Origin: DATARH01 sp036268075
GTDB taxonomy: Bacteria > Pseudomonadota > Alphaproteobacteria > ATCC43930 > CGMCC-115725
Assembly: GCA_036268075.1 (NCBI GenBank)
Contig: DATAUV010000060.1
Coordinates: 26,780-90,779, forward strand
Direction of reading: 5' to 3'
DNA: 64,000 bases
Under the pieces are notes generated by a model that saw nothing but the letters and a program-made list of their open reading frames with translations, was not told the DNA's origin and made no database searches. Shown here one piece after another: positions 54,084 to 62,899 of this stretch. A program made the position numbers and the translations under genes. Numbering within the stretch: the first letter of the stretch is position 1; each line of letters begins with the position of its first letter.

Positions 54084-54943
54084 AGGGAATCGTCCTCGCC
54101 GGAGGCTCGGGGACGCGGCTCCATCCGATCACGCTCGTCGTCAGCAAGCAGCTCCTGCCGGTCTACGACAAGCCGATGATCTATTACCCGCTGACGACCC
54201 TGATGCTGGCCGGCATCCGCGAGATTCTGGTGATCACCACGCCGGAGGAACGGCCACGGTTCGAGGCGCTGCTCGGCGACGGCGGCCAGTGGGGCATCTC
54301 GCTTGCTTATGCGACGCAGCCGAAGCCGGAGGGGTTGGCGCAGGCGTTTCTCATCGGGCGCGAGTTTATCGGCGGCGGCTCGGTCGCGCTGGTGCTCGGC
54401 GACAACATCTTCTACGGCGGCGGGCTGTCCGAATCGCTTCAGGAGGCCGCCGTGCCGCGCGTCGGCGCGACGGTATTCGCCTATCAGGTGCGCGACGCGC
54501 AGGCCTATGGCGTCGTCGAGTTCGACGCCGACGGCACGGCGCTGTCGATCGAGGAAAAGCCGGCTCGTCCCCGCTCTCGCTGGGCGGTGACCGGGCTTTA
54601 TTTCTACGACAACGCGGTGGTCGAGATCGCCGCCGGGCTCAGGCCCTCCGCGCGGGGCGAGTTGGAGATCACCGACCTCAACAACGTCTATCTCCGCGCC
54701 GGCACGCTCAAGGTCGAGCGGCTCGGCCGCGGCTCGGCGTGGTTCGACACCGGCACGCACGATTCGCTGATCGAGGCCGGCGAGTTCGTGCGCACGATCG
54801 AGATGCGCCAGGGGCTCAAGGTCGCGTGCCCCGAAGAGGTCGCCTACCACATGGGCTATATCGACCGCGACGCCATCCTTGCGGCGTCGAGTCGCTTTGG
54901 CAAAAGCGAGTACGGGCGTTACCTCGCCTCGCTGCTGGAGTAA
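54080..54943 (+). CDS. rfbA: Glucose-1-phosphate thymidylyltransferase
   Basis: Forms dTDP-glucose from dTTP and glucose-1-phosphate, the step before RfbB. 287 aa. MKGIVLAGGSGTRLHPITL with SKQLLPVYDKPMIYYPL is the nucleotide-binding signature; GDNIFYGGGL and GSAWFDTGTHDSL are the other conserved motifs. rfbC and rfbD, needed for dTDP-rhamnose, do not follow. Confidence 0.95.
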   Translation: MKGIVLAGGSGTRLHPITLVVSKQLLPVYDKPMIYYPLTTLMLAGIREILVITTPEERPRFEALLGDGGQWGISLAYATQPKPEGLAQAFLIGREFIGGGSVALVLGDNIFYGGGLSESLQEAAVPRVGATVFAYQVRDAQAYGVVEFDADGTALSIEEKPARPRSRWAVTGLYFYDNAVVEIAAGLRPSARGELEITDLNNVYLRAGTLKVERLGRGSAWFDTGTHDSLIEAGEFVRTIEMRQGLKVACPEEVAYHMGYIDRDAILAASSRFGKSEYGRYLASLLE

Positions 54944-55003
54944 CGTTGCGCGAGAGCGCTTCACCGGGCGCACGGCACGCACGAGCATTCGGAAGGACGA
55001 GTG

Positions 55004-56224
55004 ATGAGCGGCTTTGCCTATTCCAACCTGTTCGCCCGTAACCTGCCGGCCCCGGCGGCGCGATTTGGCGGCTATCCGAAATACAATTTCATCGGCGGGC
55101 ACAACGACCCGACCCTGATCCCGATCGACGGGCTGATCGAGGCGACGACCGCGGCCTTGAGGAAGGAAGGGTCGAAGCTGGCGATGTACACCGCCGCGCA
55201 GGGGTCGCAAGGTCATCTGGGGCTGCGCGAGTTCGTCAAATCCAAGGCCAAGATCCGCGGGATCGACTGCTCGACCGACGACATCCTGATCACCGCCGGG
55301 TCGGGCCAGGCGATCGACCTGATCAACGCGGTTCTGCTCGAACCCGGCGACACGGTGATCCTCGAAGAGTTCTCCTATGGCGGCGCGATCTCGAAGCTGA
55401 AGCGCGAGGGGCAGAAGATCGTGGCCGCCCCGCTCGACGAAGACGGCATCCGCATCGACGCGCTCGCCAACATCCTCAAGGATTTGAAGGGAAAGGGCAT
55501 CACCCCGAAATACATCTACACGATCCCGACGATCCAGAACCCGACCGGCAGCATCATGCCGCTCGACCGCCGCCAGCAGCTTCTCAAGGTCGCGATCGAG
55601 TATGGCGTGCCGATCTTCGAGGACGAGTGCTACGCCGACCTGATCTGGGGCGGCACGGTCGCGCCGCCGGCGATCTATTCGATGGACCGCGACCATGTCG
55701 TCCATATCGGCTCGTTCTCCAAGACTTTGGCGCCCGCGCTCCGCCTGGGGTACTGCATCGCCGACTGGAAGCTGATGAGCCAGATGATCGGCTGCCGCTC
55801 CGACAGCGGCTCGGGCGTGCTCGAGCAGATGGTCGTCGCCGAGTATTTCTCGCAACATTTCGGGGATCACGTCGACGAGCTGAGCGAAACCCTCAAAGGC
55901 AAGCTCGACACGATGGTCGAGGCGCTGGAGCGCGAGTTCGGCACCGCGGTCGAGCCGTGGACCCCGAAAGGCGGCATCTTCCTGTGGATGAAGCTGCCCG
56001 ACGAGGTCGACATCATGAAGCTGGTGAAGCCCGCCGCGGCCGCCGGCATCGCGCTCAACCCCGGCCCGGAATGGGCCTGCGAGGGCGCCGATTCGAAATC
56101 GCGGCTGCGCTTGTGCTTTGCGCTGACCAGCAAGGAGGAGATCCGCGAAGGGGTCGCCGAACTGGCCCGCGTCTGCCACGAAGAGACCGGCATTCCAGTG
56201 CGCAGCGGCAACGTCACACGGTAG
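55004..56224 (+). CDS. PLP-dependent aminotransferase, class I/II
   Basis: Fold-type I aminotransferase, 406 aa, similar to the 2-aminoadipate/MocR-like group. Pyridoxal phosphate ligands: GSGQAIDL loop, TIPTIQNPTGSIM and the lysine in SFSKTLAPALRLGY (SxxKxxxPxxRxG). ATG 55004 follows GGAAGGA at 54991-54997. Amino donor and acceptor are unknown. Confidence 0.9.
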   Translation: MSGFAYSNLFARNLPAPAARFGGYPKYNFIGGHNDPTLIPIDGLIEATTAALRKEGSKLAMYTAAQGSQGHLGLREFVKSKAKIRGIDCSTDDILITAGSGQAIDLINAVLLEPGDTVILEEFSYGGAISKLKREGQKIVAAPLDEDGIRIDALANILKDLKGKGITPKYIYTIPTIQNPTGSIMPLDRRQQLLKVAIEYGVPIFEDECYADLIWGGTVAPPAIYSMDRDHVVHIGSFSKTLAPALRLGYCIADWKLMSQMIGCRSDSGSGVLEQMVVAEYFSQHFGDHVDELSETLKGKLDTMVEALEREFGTAVEPWTPKGGIFLWMKLPDEVDIMKLVKPAAAAGIALNPGPEWACEGADSKSRLRLCFALTSKEEIREGVAELARVCHEETGIPVRSGNVTR

Positions 56225-56270
56225 ATCACCGACCGAATTCCGCCAAATCCCGTCAAGAGGAATAAGGCAT

Positions 56271-57443
56271 ATGACGACGGCTCAGATCGACGAGGTGTTG
56301 AACGGCGCGGTCGAGCGCCACGAAATTCCCGGCGTCGTCGCGATGGCGGTCGGCGAGGACGGCGTGTTCTATGAGGGCGCGTTCGGCGTCCGCGCGCTCC
56401 CCGACGGCACGGCGATGACGATGGACACCGTGTTCCGCATCGCCTCGATGACCAAGGCGATCACCTCGGTCGCCGCGCTGCAGCTTGTCGAGCAAGGCAA
56501 GCTCACGCTCGACGACCCGGTGCCGCCGATCGACCCGGCGCTCGCCAAGCCGCAGGTCTTCGCGCTGTTCGACCGCGCCGGCCGGCCCATCCTGCGCCCG
56601 GCCCGGCGGGCGATCACGCTGCGCCACCTGCTGACGCACACGGCCGGGTTCACCTATGAGATCTGGAATCCGAACACGCTGAAATACAACGCCGTCTCAA
56701 AGGTCCCGCCGCTGTCGAGCGGGCGCCGTGCGGCGCTGCGCATGCCGCTGATGTTCGATCCGGGCGAGCGCTGGGAATACGGCATCAACATCGACTGGGT
56801 CGGCCGCCTCGTCGAAGAAGTCAGCGGCCAGCCGCTCGACGCCTATATGCGCGACCACATCTTCACCCCGCTCGGGATGAAGGACACCGGGTTCCGCCCC
56901 AGCGACGAGCAGCGCGCCCGGCAGGCGACGATCCATCAGCGCGACGGCGGCGCTCTCGTGCCGCAGCCGTTCGAAGAGCTGACGACCCCTGAATTCTGGG
57001 CCGGCGGCGGCGGGTTGTACTCTACCGCGGCGGACTACATCGCCTTTCTGCAGATGCTGCTGCACGGCGGCGCCCATCACGGGGCGATCGTTCTCAGCCG
57101 CGAGACGGTCAAGATGCTGGGCGAGAACCAGATCGGGAAATTGCATGCCGGGATCATGCGGACGACGACCCCGGCACGGTCCGAAAACGTCAATTTCTTT
57201 CCCGACATCCCGGTCCGCTGGGGTCTCGCGACACTGATCAACGAGATGCGCGGGCCGTCCGGCCGCAGCATGGGCAGCCTGAGTTGGGCCGGGCTTTTCA
57301 ACACCTATTACTGGCTCGATCCGGTCCGCCGGATCGCGGCGGTGATCCTGACCCAGATCCTGCCCTTTGCCGACAAGGTCGCGGTCAAGGTCTATGGCGA
57401 GTACGAGCGGGCGATCTGCGAGACTGTTGACGGGATGTCGTAG
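56271..57443 (+). CDS. Serine hydrolase, beta-lactamase class C family
   Basis: 390-aa serine hydrolase (EstB/class C beta-lactamase type). The SxxK motif is SMTK in FRIASMTKAITSV, and the YxN-like motif is YGIN in WEYGINIDWVG. No signal peptide is visible, so it is probably a cytoplasmic esterase or peptidase. C terminus contains FNTYYWLDPVRRIAAVI. It follows the aminotransferase by 46 bp and precedes a lipoprotein by 3 bp. Confidence 0.88.
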   Translation: MTTAQIDEVLNGAVERHEIPGVVAMAVGEDGVFYEGAFGVRALPDGTAMTMDTVFRIASMTKAITSVAALQLVEQGKLTLDDPVPPIDPALAKPQVFALFDRAGRPILRPARRAITLRHLLTHTAGFTYEIWNPNTLKYNAVSKVPPLSSGRRAALRMPLMFDPGERWEYGINIDWVGRLVEEVSGQPLDAYMRDHIFTPLGMKDTGFRPSDEQRARQATIHQRDGGALVPQPFEELTTPEFWAGGGGLYSTAADYIAFLQMLLHGGAHHGAIVLSRETVKMLGENQIGKLHAGIMRTTTPARSENVNFFPDIPVRWGLATLINEMRGPSGRSMGSLSWAGLFNTYYWLDPVRRIAAVILTQILPFADKVAVKVYGEYERAICETVDGMS

Positions 57444-57446
57444 CCG

Positions 57447-58064
57447 GTGACGCGTCTTCTTCCGCTGTTGGTCGTCCTTGGGCTGCTGCTCGCGGGCTGT
57501 GAGCCGGCTACTGGACTTGCCTCGAAGCTCGCCGCCGAGGGGCCGAGCTTGATCGTGGTCCGCGACTTCCGGGTCGAGGCGGCGACGCGGGTCGTCGTCG
57601 ATACGAGCTTTGGGTTTTCGCTCAACCGAGGCCAGCCAGGCGTGCCGCTGAGCCAGCGCGCCGCCGGTCTCGCACGTGCGGCGGCGTTCAACATCGCCGA
57701 CGCGCTGACCGAGCGGCTGCGCCAGCAGGGCTACAACGCGGTTCACGCCGACGCGCACACCCCCGACCCGCAGGGGAAGGCGGTGATCGTCACCGGCGTC
57801 CTGCGCGAAATCAACGAGGGGCACCGCCGCCGGGTCGGCGACGAGCATGCCAAAATCGTCGCCGACGCCGAGATCGACGACTGGAGCCCCGGCATCCGCC
57901 CGGTGCAGGCGCTCCACCTCGATTCCGCCCGGCTCGCCGATGACGGCGTCACCGGTCCCACCGGCCAAGGTTCCGCCGCGCTAGGCGCCGCCGCCCGCCG
58001 CGTCGGAAGGGAGATTGCGCGCTATGTGGGAGCAGCGGCCGGAAGAGAGGGCGTTGGCCGATAG
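57447..58064 (+). CDS. Lipoprotein, DUF4410-like
   Basis: 205-aa protein with GTG start. Signal peptide LLPLLVVLGLLLAGC ends in a good lipobox (LAGC), so it is lipid anchored. The mature part has AGLARAAAFNIADALTERLRQQGYNAV and VIVTGVLREINEG, a layout as in DUF4410 envelope proteins. Function unknown. It follows the serine hydrolase by 3 bases. Confidence 0.72.
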   Translation: MTRLLPLLVVLGLLLAGCEPATGLASKLAAEGPSLIVVRDFRVEAATRVVVDTSFGFSLNRGQPGVPLSQRAAGLARAAAFNIADALTERLRQQGYNAVHADAHTPDPQGKAVIVTGVLREINEGHRRRVGDEHAKIVADAEIDDWSPGIRPVQALHLDSARLADDGVTGPTGQGSAALGAAARRVGREIARYVGAAAGREGVGR

Positions 58065-58066
58065 CC

Positions 58067-58153
58067 CGTAGGATGGGTAGAGCGCAGCGAAACCCATCAA
58101 TGCTTGGTCCCGCCTGCTTTTGATGGGTTTCGCGACGCTCTACCCATCCTACG
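58067..58153. repeat. Palindromic dispersed repeat
   Basis: Left arm 58067-58099 (cgtaggatgggtagagcgca ...) and right arm 58121-58153 (... gctctacccatcctacg) with a 21-base centre. It lies between the lipoprotein gene (ends 58064) and the convergent deacetylase (ends 58162), and is a close relative of the element at 19077-19152. Confidence 0.85.
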
Positions 58154-58161
58154 GTACGGCG

Positions 58162-59055
58162 CTACGACCCGGGCACGATCCCCTTCGGCAATCCGGCGCA
58201 ATACCGCGCGATCTCGCCTGGGGTCGTGATCCACAGATCGTCGCGCCGCGCCATGATGTGCTGGAGGGCGCCGCGAAAGGCGTGCAGGCGGAACGGCTGG
58301 CCGACGATGAACGGGTGCAGCGCGACCGAAAACACCAGCGGGTATTTGCGCGACTGCATCAGCATCTCGTCGAACTGGTCGACGATCATCTCGGCGAATT
58401 GGCGCCCGGTGTGGCGGCGGAAGACGAGGCTCGGCGAATCGTTGAGCTCGATCGGATAAGGCACTGACAACAAGGGGCCGGAACGCGTCTTCATCCAGAT
58501 CGGCTGGTCGTCGAGCGCCCAATCCATGACGTAGCGGTAGCCGGCCTCCTTGAGGAGATCGAGCGTCACGCCGGTCTCGGCGATATAAGGGCCGAGCCAC
58601 CCCTCGGGCGGTTTGCCGGAAAGGCGGGTGACGATCCCGGTGCATTCGGCGATCAGCCGCGCCTCGTCGTCCTCCCACAGCACGTCCTGGCGCTCGGAAT
58701 TGGTGCGGCCATGCCCGACATATTCGTCGCCGCGCCCGTTCAGCCGCTCGACGATCTCGGGACAGGCTTCGAGTACCGCGGAATTGACGTTGTGCGCGCC
58801 CGGCAGCCCGAATTCGTCGAGCAGGTCGAGATAGTTCCACAGCCCGACCCGGTTGCCGTAATCGCGCCAGGCATAATTGCGCTGGCTTTGCGGGCTGGGC
58901 GCCCCGGTCGAATCGCTGCCGAGCCCTTGCCCAAAGGCGAAGAACTCGATGTTGTTGCAAAAGAACACGGCCAGCCGCTTCCCCTCGGGCCAGTCATAGA
59001 CCGGCCGCTTGGGGATCGGGACGTAGTCGTAGCGGTTGTGGGCCGGGAGCTTCAT
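58162..59055 (-). CDS. Polysaccharide deacetylase family protein (PuuE-like)
   Basis: 297-aa member of the carbohydrate esterase 4/allantoinase (PuuE) group. N-terminal YDYVPIPKRPVYDWPEGKRLAVF and the later HNVNSAVLEACPEIVE, EYVGHGRTNSER (region of metal-binding H in the family), GWLGPYIAETGVTLDLL and FSVALHPFIVGQPFR fit. The usual first metal motif (TFDD) is altered here (FFCNNIEFF), so the enzyme is more like the uric-acid/allantoin-related branch with another metal layout. Starts inside the stop of the upstream crotonase gene (ATGA). Confidence 0.85.
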   Translation of the reverse strand: MKLPAHNRYDYVPIPKRPVYDWPEGKRLAVFFCNNIEFFAFGQGLGSDSTGAPSPQSQRNYAWRDYGNRVGLWNYLDLLDEFGLPGAHNVNSAVLEACPEIVERLNGRGDEYVGHGRTNSERQDVLWEDDEARLIAECTGIVTRLSGKPPEGWLGPYIAETGVTLDLLKEAGYRYVMDWALDDQPIWMKTRSGPLLSVPYPIELNDSPSLVFRRHTGRQFAEMIVDQFDEMLMQSRKYPLVFSVALHPFIVGQPFRLHAFRGALQHIMARRDDLWITTPGEIARYCAGLPKGIVPGS

Positions 59056-59852
59056 CGGCCCTTGAACACCGGCCGCCGCTTTTCCATGAACGCGGTGCGG
59101 CCTTCGGTGTAGTCCTCGCTGGCGAAGCAGTCGGCGACGACGCGGCGGCAGAGGTCCATGTCGCGCTCGCCCTCGTCCTTGAGGGCCTCGCGGACGATCT
59201 GCTTGGCGGCGCGCAGGGTCAGCGGCGCGTTGCCGCCGATGGTCGCCGCGAGCTGACCCACGGTCGTCTCCAACTCGTCGGAGGTGACGACCCGGTTGAC
59301 GAGGCCCATCCTCAGCGCCTCGTCGGTATCGAATTGCCGGCCGGTGTAGAATATCTCGCGCGCGTAGGCCGCCCCGACCAGGTCGACGAGCTTCTTGACG
59401 CCGTCATAGGCATAGCCGAGGCCGAGCTTGGCGGCCGGAATGCCGAATTTCGAGCCCTCGGCGGCAATGCGGAGGTCGCAGGCGAGCGCCGTGGCGAGCC
59501 CGCCGCCGATGCAATACCCGCGGATCATCGCGATCGTCGGCTTCAGCGTTTCCGCCAGCGCCTTGCGCCCGGCCTCGGAAATCCGGGCGTATTCCGCCGC
59601 GGCCTCCTCGCTGTTGCGCCGCTCCTTGAATTCCGAGATGTCGGCGCCCGAGACAAAGGCCTTGCCTCCGGCTCCCGTGACGACGATGACCCGAATCGCA
59701 TCGTCACTATCGAATTCGGCCATGATCTGCGCGATGCCCTGCCACATCTCCAGCGAGACGGCATTGTGGCGGGCCGGGTTGTTGAAGGTGATCCGGCCGA
59801 TCGCGCCGTCCTTCTCCATGAGCATCTTGCTGGTGAGCGGCTGGTCGAGCAT
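59052..59852 (-). CDS. Enoyl-CoA hydratase/isomerase family protein
   Basis: Crotonase family, 266 aa from ATG 59852. Motifs FVSGADISEFKE (oxyanion loop) and IRGYCIGGGLATALACDLRIA, then FGIPAAKLGLGYAYDGVKKL where true hydratases have PExxLGxxPGxGG. The catalytic glutamates are therefore not in the usual places, suggesting a different crotonase reaction. It is translationally coupled to the deacetylase gene and lies after a CoA-transferase gene, like the pair at 5.3-7.5 kb. Confidence 0.9.
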   Translation of the reverse strand: MLDQPLTSKMLMEKDGAIGRITFNNPARHNAVSLEMWQGIAQIMAEFDSDDAIRVIVVTGAGGKAFVSGADISEFKERRNSEEAAAEYARISEAGRKALAETLKPTIAMIRGYCIGGGLATALACDLRIAAEGSKFGIPAAKLGLGYAYDGVKKLVDLVGAAYAREIFYTGRQFDTDEALRMGLVNRVVTSDELETTVGQLAATIGGNAPLTLRAAKQIVREALKDEGERDMDLCRRVVADCFASEDYTEGRTAFMEKRRPVFKGR

Positions 59853-59872
59853 GTGGTTCTTCCTGTCTTGGA

Positions 59873-59955
59873 CCGCGGGCGTCCCACCCGCACGCAAACG
59901 AAGATGCGGGCGGGACGCCCACACGCAAACGAAGAAGCGGGCGGGACGCCCGCGC
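59873..59955. repeat. Palindromic repeat with internal 31-bp tandem duplication
   Basis: Starts accgcgggcgtcccacccg (from 59872) and pairs with gcgggcgggacgcccgcg at its end. Within it a 31-bp unit is duplicated: 59891-59921 and 59922-59952 (cacgcaaacgaaga(t/a)gcggg...) differ at two bases. Related to the repeat at 27391-27441. It lies between the CoA-transferase and crotonase genes. Confidence 0.8.
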
Positions 59956-59966
59956 TCCTTATCTTT

Positions 59967-61157
59967 TTAGAACACCCCCGCTTCGCGCAGCCCGGTGATC
60001 TCGGCCTGATTGTAGCCGAGGTCGCGCAGGATCTCGTCGTTGTGCTGGCCGCTATCGGGCGTCGGCAGGCGCATCCGCGCCGGCTCCGGCGTCTTCATCA
60101 TGTTGATCGCCTGGCCGACCACCTTCAGCTCGCCGAGCCGCGGATGGTCCATCGGCCGCGCCATTTCGAGGTGCTGCACCTGCGGGTCGTTGAAGGTCTG
60201 GTCGATCGTATAGAGCGGGCCGCACGGCACGCCGACCTCGTTCAACAGCTCGATCCAGTAGGCGCTCGGCTTCTGCTTCGTCACCTCGCTGAGGATCTCG
60301 TTGAGCTTCTTGCGGTTCTTCGAGCGTGCCGGCCCGGTCGCGTAATCCGGGTCGGTCAAGAGATGCGGCACCTCGGCCGCCTCGCAGAAGCGCTTATAGA
60401 GATTGTCGCCCGAGGCGGCGATGTTGATCTGGCCGTCAGCGGTCGGGAACAGCCCGGTCGGGATGCCGGTCGGGTGGTCGTTGCCGGCCTGCTTGGCGAC
60501 CTCGCCGGCCTGCAGCCAGCGCGAACCCTGGAAATCCAGCATGAAGATCTGCGCCTCGAGCAGCGAGGTGTGGACCCATTGCCCCTCGCCGGTCTTCTCG
60601 CGCTCAATGAGGGCCATCATCATCGCCTGCGCGAGCAGGAGGCCGGCGCATAAATCGTCGATCGGGATGCCGACGCGCACCGGCCCCTGGCCCGGGAATC
60701 CGGTGATCGACATGAGGCCACCCATCCCCTGCGCGATCTGGTCGACGCCGGGCCGCTTGGCGTAAGGCCCGGTCTGGCCAAAGCCGGAGATGCTGCCGTA
60801 GACGATCCGCGGATTGATCTTCTTGACTGATTCGTAATCGACCCCGAGCCGATGCTTCACCGTCGAGCGGAAATTCTCGACGATCACATCGGCCTTGGCG
60901 GCCAATTTCATGAAGATCGCGAGACCTTCCTTGGTCTTCAGGTTGATCGCCAGGCTGCGCTTGTTGCGGTGCAGGTTCTGGAAGTCGAACCCCTCGCGGC
61001 GCGAGCCGGTGATGTCGGTGCCGGGGCCGCCGGGCGGCTCTATCTTGATGACGTTGGCGCCCCAATCGGCGAATTGGCGGACCGCGGTGGGTCCCGCGCG
61101 GGCGTGGGTCAGGTCGAGGACGGTATAGCCCGACAGCGGCAGCGATCCGATGCTCAC
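59967..61157 (-). CDS. CaiB/BaiF family III CoA-transferase
   Basis: 396-aa family III CoA-transferase. Opening LPLSGYTVLDLTHARAGPTA and WGANVIKIEPP; the aspartate nucleophile is in KRPGVDQIAQGMGG; GSISGFGQTGPYA and the C-terminal DSGQHNDEILRDLGY are standard. It is upstream of a crotonase gene with the same orientation. A second CoA-transferase/crotonase pair in one window suggests both act on similar acids. Substrate unknown. Confidence 0.92.
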   Translation of the reverse strand: MSIGSLPLSGYTVLDLTHARAGPTAVRQFADWGANVIKIEPPGGPGTDITGSRREGFDFQNLHRNKRSLAINLKTKEGLAIFMKLAAKADVIVENFRSTVKHRLGVDYESVKKINPRIVYGSISGFGQTGPYAKRPGVDQIAQGMGGLMSITGFPGQGPVRVGIPIDDLCAGLLLAQAMMMALIEREKTGEGQWVHTSLLEAQIFMLDFQGSRWLQAGEVAKQAGNDHPTGIPTGLFPTADGQINIAASGDNLYKRFCEAAEVPHLLTDPDYATGPARSKNRKKLNEILSEVTKQKPSAYWIELLNEVGVPCGPLYTIDQTFNDPQVQHLEMARPMDHPRLGELKVVGQAINMMKTPEPARMRLPTPDSGQHNDEILRDLGYNQAEITGLREAGVF

Positions 61158-61310
61158 GGCGGCGATTCCCTTGTTGGCGCGAGGTGGCGCGTTTGATGGT
61201 GCAACTTTCGTCCGTTGCGTGCTGCGGCGTCAAGGCGCGCGGGGGTCAGTTTGTTGTAAGGCCGTTGCCCGCGGAGGTACCATAGGCGGAAGAACCTTGG
61301 GGGACGGGTA

Positions 61311-62177
61311 ATGCGTCGAGGAACTGGCGTAGCGATCCTGGGCATCGCGATGTTGGCGCTTGCCGGTACGGCCGTGGCCGAAACCCCGGTCGAGCGCGGG
61401 GCGTATCTGGTAAATTCGACGTCGGCCTGCGGCAATTGCCACACACAGAAGGACGCCGCCGGCGCGGCGGTCGCCGGCAAGGAGCTCGCCGGGGGGTTCG
61501 AGTTCCACGAAGGCTTCGGCCTCGCCATCGCGGCGAACATCACCCCCGACCCCGAAACGGGCATCGGCAAGTGGACCGACGCGCAGCTCATCACCGCGCT
61601 GCGCGAAGGCAAGCGCCCCGACGGCCGCACGCTCGGGCCGCCGATGCCGTTCTTTTTCTATCGCGGCATCGCCGATGACGACGCGGCGGCGATCGTCGCC
61701 TATATCCGCACGATCAAGCCGATCCACAATGCCGTCGGTCATTCCGAATACAAGGCGCCGCTGCCCGCCGCCTATGGCCCGCCGGTCGAGCACGTGACCG
61801 CGCCGCCACGGACCGACAAGGCCGCCTATGGCGCCTACCTCGCCGGGCCGATCGCCCATTGCCTGGATTGCCATACGCCGTTCGCCTCGCCCGGCAAGCT
61901 CGACCTCACTCGCCTCGGCGCCGGCGGCCGCGAGCTGCACGCGCCCGGCTCCGACACGGTCCACGTCATCAGCCGCAACATCACGCCCGACCCCGATGAC
62001 GGGATCGGCAAATGGAGCGACGCCGACATCAAGCGTGCGATCACGACGGGGGTGCGGCCCGATGGCACCAAGCTCGCGCCGACCATGGCCTTTGCCTGGT
62101 ACAAAAACATCGCCCCCGCCGACCTCGACGCCCTCGTCGCCTATCTCCGGTCGATGAAGCCGCAAAAGACGCGGTGA
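61311..62177 (+). CDS. Dihaem cytochrome c
   Basis: Periplasmic electron carrier, 288 aa. Signal peptide residues 1-23 (ending GTAVA), then two haem c sites: C40-G-N-C-H44 and CLDCH near residue 184. Each domain carries an ITPDPETGIGKW/ITPDPDDGIGKW motif and a later methionine that could be the axial ligand (GPPMPF, APTMAF). The layout is like the cytochrome subunit of membrane alcohol or aldehyde dehydrogenases, but the partner dehydrogenase is not in the window. Confidence 0.92.
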   Translation: MRRGTGVAILGIAMLALAGTAVAETPVERGAYLVNSTSACGNCHTQKDAAGAAVAGKELAGGFEFHEGFGLAIAANITPDPETGIGKWTDAQLITALREGKRPDGRTLGPPMPFFFYRGIADDDAAAIVAYIRTIKPIHNAVGHSEYKAPLPAAYGPPVEHVTAPPRTDKAAYGAYLAGPIAHCLDCHTPFASPGKLDLTRLGAGGRELHAPGSDTVHVISRNITPDPDDGIGKWSDADIKRAITTGVRPDGTKLAPTMAFAWYKNIAPADLDALVAYLRSMKPQKTR

Positions 62178-62208
62178 GGCGCAATTGCGGTCGGTGCGGC
62201 ACACCCCA

Positions 62209-62227
62209 TCTAGAAGAGAAATCTAGA
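62209..62227 (+). promoter_or_regulatory. Twin TCTAGA sites before vapB, likely operator
   Basis: TCTAGA at 62209-62214 and again at 62222-62227 (within the palindrome aatctagatt, 62220-62229), 13 bases apart. Such AT-containing palindromes are rare in this GC-rich window and lie 16 bases before the vapB start. VapBC pairs normally repress their own promoter at such repeats. Confidence 0.45.
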
Positions 62228-62243
62228 TTGTAGCGGAGCTATC

Positions 62244-62495
62244 GTGGCGCTGAGCATTAAGACCGACGAGGCGGATCGGCTCGCCCGCGCTCTCGCGAGG
62301 TTGACCGGCGAGACGATGACAAAAGCGGTCACCGTCGCGCTTCAGGAGCGACTGAACCGGGAGAACGAGCGCCGGAACGCGGCCAAAAACCTTCCCGCCC
62401 GGCTGGAGGCGCTGTCCCGGCGCTTTCGCGCGGAGTTCGACGCGCGTCCCGTCACCAAGGCGGAATGGGATGCCGCGTCTGGCGACGAGTTGTGA
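62244..62495 (+). CDS. vapB: VapB-type antitoxin
   Basis: Antitoxin of 83 aa, GTG start with CGGAG at 62233-62237. The N terminus MALSIKTDEADRLARALARL with MTKAVTVALQERL is the family's DNA-binding (PSK/RHH) domain; the later helix (RFRAEFDARPVTKAEWD) would wrap the toxin. It overlaps vapC by 4 bases (GTGA). Confidence 0.88.
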   Translation: MALSIKTDEADRLARALARLTGETMTKAVTVALQERLNRENERRNAAKNLPARLEALSRRFRAEFDARPVTKAEWDAASGDEL

Positions 62496-62899
62496 TCGTC
62501 GTCGATTCTTCCGCCGTGATAGCGCTGCTTTCGGGCGAGCCGTCCGCCCCTGTTCTGGCGGCGCGCCTCGCGGCTGATCCCGACCGGGTCATGTCCGTCG
62601 CAACCTACCTGGAAGTCGGAACAGTCATCGCGACGCGCAGCCGGTCGGACCGGCTCGGAGCGATCGCGTTCCTCGATACCTTCTTGACTGGCGCGGAGAT
62701 CGAGCTTCGCCCCGTCGACGAAGCACAGGCCCGCATTGCTCTAGACGCGCGCATCCGTTACGGCAGAGGCATGGGCCACGGCGGCGTCCTCAACTTCGGC
62801 GATACATTTTCCTATGCGCTCGCCAAGTCGCTGGGCGCCCCGCTGCTGTTCGTCGGCGACGATTTCACCCGCACGGATATAGAGCCCGCCGTCAGCTAG
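62492..62899 (+). CDS. vapC: VapC-type PIN-domain ribonuclease toxin
   Basis: PIN-domain toxin, 135 aa, GTG start at 62492 overlapping the vapB stop. Acidic metal ligands: D5 in VIVVDSSAVIALL, E in YLEVG, D in NFGDTFSYALA and D in FVGDDFTRTD. All four are present, so it should be active. Members cleave tRNA or rRNA. It overlaps the opposite monooxygenase gene by 8 bases at its 3' end. Confidence 0.9.
   Translation: MIVVDSSAVIALLSGEPSAPVLAARLAADPDRVMSVATYLEVGTVIATRSRSDRLGAIAFLDTFLTGAEIELRPVDEAQARIALDARIRYGRGMGHGGVLNFGDTFSYALAKSLGAPLLFVGDDFTRTDIEPAVS

Noticed and set aside
54026..56179. Long open frame antisense to rfbA and the aminotransferase
   Set aside because: Both sense genes have strong family motifs; the antisense frame has none.
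59891..59952. Two near-identical 31-bp units that might hint at a CRISPR array
   Set aside because: Only two units, directly adjacent with no spacer, inside a dispersed palindrome.
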